Source: Nitrospira sp. (GTDB taxonomy: Bacteria; Nitrospirota; Nitrospiria; Nitrospirales; Nitrospiraceae). Taken from it: a stretch of DNA of 9,828 nt. Below the pieces are notes generated by a model that saw only the letters and a program-made list of their open reading frames with translations, was not told the DNA's origin and did not search any database. Position 1 is the first letter of the stretch, and each line of letters begins with the position of its first letter. The translations under genes were made by a program, and so were the position numbers. Shown here one piece after another: positions 6,430-9,828 of the stretch. The DNA is taken from assembly GCA_015904045.1 (NCBI GenBank), contig JABMDG010000433.1, positions 1 through 9,828 of the forward strand. Direction: 5' to 3'.

Positions 6430-7167
6430 TCACGCCGGCTTTGCCGTGAACTTCTTATAGACGATGGGAATCAGGGCGAACAGTCCCAACAACACAAAGG
6501 CCCCGATCACGTTGGGCGACGCAATCTCTTTCAACGTATTGATCGATCCAAGTTGTCGCCCGGCATAGGCATACACGAAGGATCCCGGAATAATCCCAAT
6601 CGCCGTGGCCACCGCATAGGTTCCCACACTGACGCGCGTAAGCCCGGAGACGAGGTTGACCACAAAGAACGGGAAGAGTGGGATTAATCTAAGAGTCAGC
6701 AAGTAACTGAATGCATTCTTGGTAAAGCCCTCCTGTACCGGCCCGATCCACTTACCGAACTTCTGTTCGACCCAATCGCGCAACAAATACCGCGCGGCCA
6801 GAAATGCCAGCGTGGCACCGGTGGTTGCACCCAGATTCACAAAAAGCGTGCCGAAGATCCCGCCGAACAGGAACCCTCCCGCTAGAGTGAGGATCACTGC
6901 CCCCGGAAGCGACAAGCCGGTGACGATGATATAAACCAGGATGAAGAGCCCCACGGATGCCGCATAATTTGTCTCGGTAAACGCCAGTAGTTGGTCACGA
7001 TTCTGCTTCAAGGTGTCCAGTGCAAGATACTGCCCCAGATTGAAGTACAGAAACGCGGCGATGGCGCCAGCGATCGCCGCTGCAATCACGATCTTTCCGA
7101 TGCTCGATCTGTTTTCCCGCGCAGATGCCGACGTGTCATTCCCCATAGTAACCTGTTGGCCTATCAT
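6430..7167 (-). CDS. TVP38/TMEM64 (VTT domain, DedA-related) membrane protein
   Basis: A 245-residue polytopic inner-membrane protein. The first membrane segment is at about 24-46. The VTT core follows: two helices around a glycine-rich re-entrant loop (SLPGAVILTLAGGFLFGG, about 85-102) and the arginine/proline motif LRLIPLFPFFVVN (about 160-172). A second loop-helix region contains PGSFVYAYAGRQLG, and a last helix is at about 215-235. Relatives (TMEM41B, VMP1 and DedA proteins) act as lipid scramblases or flippases; the substrate here is unknown. The frame extends to a GTG at 7197, but the ATG at 7167 follows GGAG with a 5-base spacer and is preferred; ATG 7146 is less likely. It is the first gene of an operon with the flavoprotein and DUF3047. 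VTT proteins next to MerA-like flavoproteins are a recurrent bacterial pairing as I recall it. Confidence 0.88.
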   Translation of the reverse strand: MIGQQVTMGNDTSASARENRSSIGKIVIAAAIAGAIAAFLYFNLGQYLALDTLKQNRDQLLAFTETNYAASVGLFILVYIIVTGLSLPGAVILTLAGGFLFGGIFGTLFVNLGATTGATLAFLAARYLLRDWVEQKFGKWIGPVQEGFTKNAFSYLLTLRLIPLFPFFVVNLVSGLTRVSVGTYAVATAIGIIPGSFVYAYAGRQLGSINTLKEIASPNVIGAFVLLGLFALIPIVYKKFTAKPA

Positions 7168-7337
7168 GGTGTCTCCATCTATAGCTGTCAATGCCACGGC
7201 CTTGATCTAGAAGCTTGGTCGCTCGGCAGCTCACAATCTTACAGACCTCGTGCCTAGGTCCTGCGACGCGTGCACCACTGCTCATCTACGAATTAGGAAA
7301 GAACACACTGGAGGGGAACACACACAGGGGATGGAAA

Positions 7338-7366
7338 TCCGAAACTGCCCGCAGTTCTGCTTCGGA
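7338..7366 (-). terminator. Possible weak terminator hairpin after the small lipoprotein gene
   Basis: On the minus strand, TCCGA-agcag-AACTG-cggg-CAGTT-TCGGA can fold into a 5+5 base-pair stem with a one-sided bulge. Only TTTCC follows, so the U-tract is poor. It lies 42 bases past the stop at 7408 and before the VTT operon, where a terminator would make sense. The rest of 7168-7407 shows no gene and no clear promoter. Confidence 0.3.
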
Positions 7367-7407
7367 CAGGCTTGGCACGCTGCGTAGAAGGAGGAGGAAG
7401 ATCCGCC

Positions 7408-7632
7408 CTACGGCCTGAATGCAGATGCCGCCCCGCTCAGGACCTCGCCGACCTCCTGTGACCAGGCGCGCTGCGATCGACATGCTTTCGAAGACAGGCT
7501 GTTGTGCTGAGTTCTGTCCTGTCGAGACGAACAGTCTTCTTCTTGAACTGCGGCCTGTCTATCGGTGACTGACAGTTCTGGGCCGGCACACCCAAAACCA
7601 GCCGCTAGGAGCATGAAGATGATGACCGTCAT
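7408..7632 (-). CDS. Small putative lipoprotein, unknown function
   Basis: A 74-residue frame with a short hydrophobic N-terminus (MTVIIFMLLAAGFGC) ending in a cysteine (C15) that could be lipidated. The lipobox G-F-G-C is weaker than consensus. The mature part is short, polar and rich in Ser, Gln and Arg, with two more cysteines (C34, C51). No family is recognised. The start is chosen because AGGAG lies 6 bases upstream of the ATG at 7632; the frame is open upstream to 7680 without a better site. It lies 104 bases downstream of the EF-hand gene on the same strand and may be co-transcribed with it. A real gene is supported only by the ribosome binding site and the export signal. Confidence 0.5.
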   Translation of the reverse strand: MTVIIFMLLAAGFGCAGPELSVTDRQAAVQEEDCSSRQDRTQHNSLSSKACRSQRAWSQEVGEVLSGAASAFRP

Positions 7633-7736
7633 GGAAGACTCCTGAAAGAATGACATGGTTGCCCGAATCATTTCTACCACCGCTCTCTTCGGTCATTTCT
7701 TCGGAGAACTGTACCCTCCCAAACGGATGGATCACC

Positions 7737-8330
7737 CTATTCCCAATGTCGATTGGATAAATCGCGATCGATATGGAGACGGCTCACTGCGCGTTCGAAT
7801 GGATCGATCACTCCATCACTGTTTCGATCAAGTTCTAGAAAATGGTCAGGAAGAAGTTCCCCCGCCCCAGGGTGGAGTACGCGTCCCGTTCCACGATCTT
7901 GTCCGGGATTGTACCGCTGAGACTGTTCAAGTAGTCCATAGTAGGCGTGGCCCATGTCGATCTTGGGGCGAGGGTCCATGGGAGCCGCCGTGACTGCCGA
8001 CAGTGCCCTACCCTTTAGTCTTTTAGCGCCGGCGGTTTTCGCAGACATTTTCTTGGTTGGCGATGACTTATCCACTTTTTTTTCCGCCCCCGTGCCCGAC
8101 ACAGATTTCGATGCCTTTTTTCTCGTCTGTTTGTGCCCGATAGGGGGACGGAGCTTTTCCGACACAGACGGCTGCATCTTTTGCGATCTTGCCCCGGGCG
8201 CCGATTGAGAAACAGAGGCTGCCCGAGACAACTCTGCAGATTCGACGCCTAATAACGCCGTCAGGACACCTAGCAGCACTATTTTACAGAGGACTACATA
8301 CACTGCTATCAATTCCTTATTTTTTGCCAA
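7737..8330 (-). CDS. Exported EF-hand protein with a lysine-rich linker
   Basis: A protein of up to 197 residues with an N-terminal hydrophobic segment (about 8-29), probably a signal peptide. A long, basic, Lys/Ser/Ala-rich low-complexity region (about 45-115) follows, then a short C-terminal domain. That domain contains one canonical EF-hand calcium loop, D168-R-N-S-D-G-V-I-D-P-F-E179. All chelating positions fit (D1, N3, D5, I8, D9, E12), with hydrophobic flanking helices. EF-hands normally work in pairs, so a single loop suggests dimerisation or a calcium-stabilised partner contact. The start is uncertain. TTG at 8330 gives a basic N-terminus but has no ribosome binding site. GTG at 8303 lies 10 bases after AAGGA and gives a shorter signal peptide (188 residues). 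The gene is divergent from the molybdoenzyme gene. Its function is unknown. Confidence 0.78.
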   Translation of the reverse strand: MAKNKELIAVYVVLCKIVLLGVLTALLGVESAELSRAASVSQSAPGARSQKMQPSVSEKLRPPIGHKQTRKKASKSVSGTGAEKKVDKSSPTKKMSAKTAGAKRLKGRALSAVTAAPMDPRPKIDMGHAYYGLLEQSQRYNPGQDRGTGRVLHPGAGELLPDHFLELDRNSDGVIDPFERAVSRLHIDRDLSNRHWE

Positions 8331-8370
8331 GGAGGGGACGTTACAAGTGTAGCAGGCCGCCGCACGCTGT

Positions 8371-8398
8371 ATCCTATTGATTTTTCACGGCTCCTCAA
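8371..8398 (-). promoter_or_regulatory. Weak sigma-70-like promoter candidate for the EF-hand gene
   Basis: On the minus strand, TTGAGG (8398-8393) and TAGGAT (8376-8371) are separated by 16 bases, each matching the consensus at four of six positions. It lies 40-70 bases upstream of the candidate starts of the EF-hand gene, a sensible distance. The match is modest and could be chance. Confidence 0.25.
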
Positions 8399-8425
8399 GG
8401 TTGTCAGACGCCGATGCTGAAGATG

Positions 8426-8468
8426 ACTTAAGTTGTAGTTGCCAAGACTACCTCAGCTGCCGTAGTCT
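8426..8468 (+). promoter_or_regulatory. Inverted-repeat leader upstream of the molybdoenzyme gene
   Basis: AGACTAC (8445-8451) and GTAGTCT (8462-8468) form a perfect 7-base-pair inverted repeat with a 10-base loop, ending 8 bases before the GGAGG ribosome binding site (8477-8481). An earlier GTAGT (8435-8439) can also pair with the ACTAC arm (loop of 7), so two exclusive hairpins are possible. The 8-base palindrome ACTTAAGT (8426-8433) lies just upstream. It could be a protein operator or an RNA element near the ribosome binding site; the sequence does not decide this. Confidence 0.35.
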
Positions 8469-8486
8469 GCCCACACGGAGGCCACA

Positions 8487-9131
8487 ATGGAGGAGATGAG
8501 CAGACTGACAAGAACGAAGGAGCAGTGGGCAAAAGCGCGACGAGGAGGAGAAGAACGCGAAGTGTTTTATGAGGGCGATGACCGACTCCCTCCAGGGCAG
8601 CACCTCGTCGAGAATTTCCCGGTTCTGGATCTAGGATTCAAGCCGGAGATCTCTTTGAGCGAATGGCAGCTTACCGTTGGTGGATTCGTCACCACCCCCG
8701 TAGTCTGGACCTGGGAACAATTTCTTGACCAACCCCAATTCAGAGATCGGTCCGATTTTCACTGCGTGACGACCTGGAGCCGTTACGATAACGACTGGGA
8801 AGGGATCAGCTTCAAGCACCTCATTTCCGTCGTACAACCGCTGTCGCTCGCTAAGTTTGTCTTCTTTAAGTCCTACGACGACTACACGACGAATTTGCCG
8901 CTCGATGCTTGCAATGATGACGATGTGCTGCTCGCCCACAGTTGGAATGGTAAACCCCTCACGCGGGACCACGGCGGACCGGTGCGTGTCATCGTGCCAA
9001 AACGCTATGCCTGGAAGGGCGCCAAGTGGGTCAAAGAAATAACATTCGCCGACCGAGATGAAAAAGGGTTCTGGGAAGTGCGCGGATATTCCAACACGGC
9101 CTTACCCTGGGAAAACGATCGATATGGGTGA
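8487..9131 (+). CDS. Sulfite-oxidase-like molybdopterin-dependent oxidoreductase
   Basis: A 214-residue single-domain enzyme of the sulfite oxidase fold (oxidoreductase molybdopterin-binding domain), close to the YuiH-type sulfite oxidase-like group. The Moco-ligating cysteine is C93 in DFHCVTTWSRYDNDWEGI (90-107). LAHSWNGKPLTRDHGGPVRV (149-168) is the pterin-binding segment, and RYAWKGAKWVKEI (173-185) ends the core. There is no Tat signal, heme domain or dimerisation domain, so it should be cytoplasmic and needs a separate electron partner. It is complete: related short forms are about 200 residues. The physiological substrate is unknown; sulfite or a sulfoxide-type compound are possibilities by family only. 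The ATG follows GGAGG with a 5-base spacer; an internal ATG at codon 4 is too close to the next GGAG. It converges on ydbL with only 5 bases between the stop codons. Confidence 0.9.
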   Translation: MEEMSRLTRTKEQWAKARRGGEEREVFYEGDDRLPPGQHLVENFPVLDLGFKPEISLSEWQLTVGGFVTTPVVWTWEQFLDQPQFRDRSDFHCVTTWSRYDNDWEGISFKHLISVVQPLSLAKFVFFKSYDDYTTNLPLDACNDDDVLLAHSWNGKPLTRDHGGPVRVIVPKRYAWKGAKWVKEITFADRDEKGFWEVRGYSNTALPWENDRYG

Positions 9132-9136
9132 GGCTG

Positions 9137-9472
9137 CTATTTCTTGATCCAGCCGCTGGGGCCTTCGACGAGATTGCCGGGTCTGGTTTTATCGATCGCC
9201 TTTTCCCCTGCCAAGCTCTCAACCATGCTCAGGCTTGTCCCATCGCGGCGAGCGATCTCCTGGTAGGCCTGGCGCCGCTTCTGATTGATGTCACTCGCAA
9301 GGGCCTGAACCTCAGCATTTCCTGCCGCCACAACGCCTAAGTAGCCATTGGACTTCTCACCGACCAGTCCCTTTGCCTTCGCCTCTTCAAGGGTCAGTGC
9401 AAGCAGCGGCTGCACACCGACCAAGATTCCCAGGACCGCACTGAGTGCCATCGCTTTCCTCCACATCACCAT
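9137..9472 (-). CDS. ydbL: YdbL family (DUF1318) periplasmic protein
   Basis: A 111-residue protein with a Sec signal peptide (hydrophobic core at about 8-24, cleavage likely after A25). It carries the DUF1318 hallmarks: LEEAKAKGLVGEKSNGYLG (28-46), INQKRRQAYQEIARRDG (62-78), a V-x-x-x-AG-x-KAI segment (84-93) and a final GPSGWIKK. In E. coli YdbL is a periplasmic modulator of the YdbH-YnbE bridge that carries phospholipids between inner and outer membrane. The ATG follows AGGAGG with a 7-base spacer, 11 bases after the ynbE stop. The gene order ydbH-ynbE-ydbL is the same as in E. coli, which strengthens the assignment. No terminator hairpin was seen between its stop and the convergent gene. 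Confidence 0.9.
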   Translation of the reverse strand: MVMWRKAMALSAVLGILVGVQPLLALTLEEAKAKGLVGEKSNGYLGVVAAGNAEVQALASDINQKRRQAYQEIARRDGTSLSMVESLAGEKAIDKTRPGNLVEGPSGWIKK

Positions 9473-9483
9473 TTCACATCCTC

Positions 9484-9696
9484 CTAGAATAAGCCGCTGT
9501 CATCTGAAAGTACTTTGTCCAGCTCCTTATCAACCTTAACCCTGATTTCGTGGTCAATTTTTACGTTTAGGTTGATCGTAATCGGCTTATCCGGCGCCGC
9601 AACTTCAACTCGTGGCGTACAGGCTCCAAGAGCGACCACGATTCCTACTCCAGCCATGCCTACCCAGAGGCCCCACACTCTCTTGCTCTGCGTCAT
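9484..9696 (-). CDS. ynbE: YnbE-like small outer-membrane lipoprotein
   Basis: A 70-residue lipoprotein. After a basic start and hydrophobic core, the lipobox L-G-A-C gives C26 as the lipidated residue. The mature part contains PDKPITINLNVKIDHEIRVK (35-54), the conserved beta-forming segment of YnbE, then a short acidic tail. In E. coli YnbE is thought to extend the YdbH beta-groove at the outer membrane to complete a lipid bridge. An in-frame GTG at 9708 lacks a ribosome binding site. The ATG at 9696 follows GAGG with a 6-base spacer and is chosen. It starts 12 bases after the stop of the upstream ydbH-like gene, consistent with one operon. Confidence 0.88.
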   Translation of the reverse strand: MTQSKRVWGLWVGMAGVGIVVALGACTPRVEVAAPDKPITINLNVKIDHEIRVKVDKELDKVLSDDSGLF

Positions 9697-9708
9697 TGAT
9701 ACCCTCAC

Positions 9709-9828
9709 TTATGGTCGCTTGTGTTTCTTTTCAACTGCCCCCTGAATATCCTCGACTAAGCGCAGACTTTTCAAGAGCGTTGGGATATGTTCTTGCACCG
9801 TAAGATTGAAATTGATCGGGGGAATCTT
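9709..9828 (-). CDS. ydbH: C-terminus of a YdbH-like AsmA-family lipid transport protein (partial, runs off right edge)
   Basis: The last 39 codons of a minus-strand gene, reading KIPPINFNLTVQEHIPTLLK and on to a basic end (EKKHKRP, then TAA at 9711-9709). A short amphipathic beta stretch (INFNLTV) followed by a helix (EHIPTLLKSLRLVEDI) fits the C-terminal end of YdbH proteins. That end contacts YnbE at the outer membrane. The identification relies mainly on position: it lies directly upstream of ynbE and ydbL, where ydbH is expected. The bulk of the protein, including the N-terminal membrane anchor and repeating beta-groove, is outside the window. Confidence 0.65.
   Translation of the reverse strand, partial: KIPPINFNLTVQEHIPTLLKSLRLVEDIQGAVEKKHKRP

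Noticed and set aside
7331..7387. 18-codon plus-strand mini-frame after a GGAGGGG sequence
   Set aside because: The spacing to the ATG is too long and the peptide has no features; it overlaps the possible terminator hairpin instead.
7215..7418. Short plus-strand frame in the gap between the VTT gene and the small lipoprotein gene
   Set aside because: It starts with GTG without a ribosome binding site, shows no recognisable features and runs into the lipoprotein gene.
7655..7993. A 112-codon plus-strand frame opposite the EF-hand gene
   Set aside because: No ribosome binding site and no domain; the minus frame has an export signal and a perfect EF-hand loop.

Overview
The window looks like chromosomal DNA of a Gram-negative bacterium with a full outer membrane. 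Evidence for this includes several lipoprotein signal peptides, Sec signal peptides and a ydbH-ynbE-ydbL type intermembrane lipid-transport locus. The gene mix (TIGR04283-type glycosyltransferase, DUF547 lipoprotein, DUF3047 protein, VTT membrane protein with a mercuric-reductase-like flavoprotein, small secreted OB-like proteins), moderately high GC and strong GGAGG ribosome binding sites fit Nitrospira (Nitrospirota). That assignment comes from general familiarity, not from a search. No tRNA, rRNA, CRISPR array, insertion sequence or phage gene was seen.

Layout, left to right. (1) Bases 1-53: first codons of a minus-strand gene with a signal-peptide-like start. (2) Bases 167-3403: a tight minus-strand operon, in transcription order radical SAM protein, DUF547 lipoprotein, ferritin-like diiron protein, glycosyltransferase, with gaps or overlaps of -17 to +10 bases. 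(3) A divergent control region (3404-3609) holding two adjacent palindromes and a short direct repeat. (4) A plus-strand secreted OB-like protein (3610-4008) followed by a clear rho-independent terminator. (5) Bases 4108-7167: a second minus-strand operon of VTT membrane protein, MerA/Lpd-like flavoprotein and DUF3047 secreted protein. (6) Bases 7408-8330: two minus-strand exported proteins, a small putative lipoprotein and an EF-hand protein with a lysine-rich linker. (7) A plus-strand cytoplasmic sulfite-oxidase-like molybdoenzyme (8487-9131) with an inverted-repeat leader. (8) A minus-strand ydbH(partial)-ynbE-ydbL locus running off the right edge.

How the genes may work together. The first operon combines a radical SAM enzyme with a four-cysteine twitch-like C-terminus, a diiron oxidase-like protein, a glycosyltransferase of the rSAM/selenodomain-associated type and an exported DUF547 lipoprotein. 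This resembles an uncharacterised biosynthetic pathway for a glycosylated small molecule or envelope component. The second operon pairs a VTT membrane protein (a family that includes lipid scramblases) with a flavin disulfide oxidoreductase that has a MerA-like Tyr in place of the Lpd catalytic His but no MerA C-terminal Cys pair. Together with the YdbH/YnbE/YdbL genes, the window has a strong envelope and redox flavour. The pathway proposals are inference; the gene identities rest on visible motifs.
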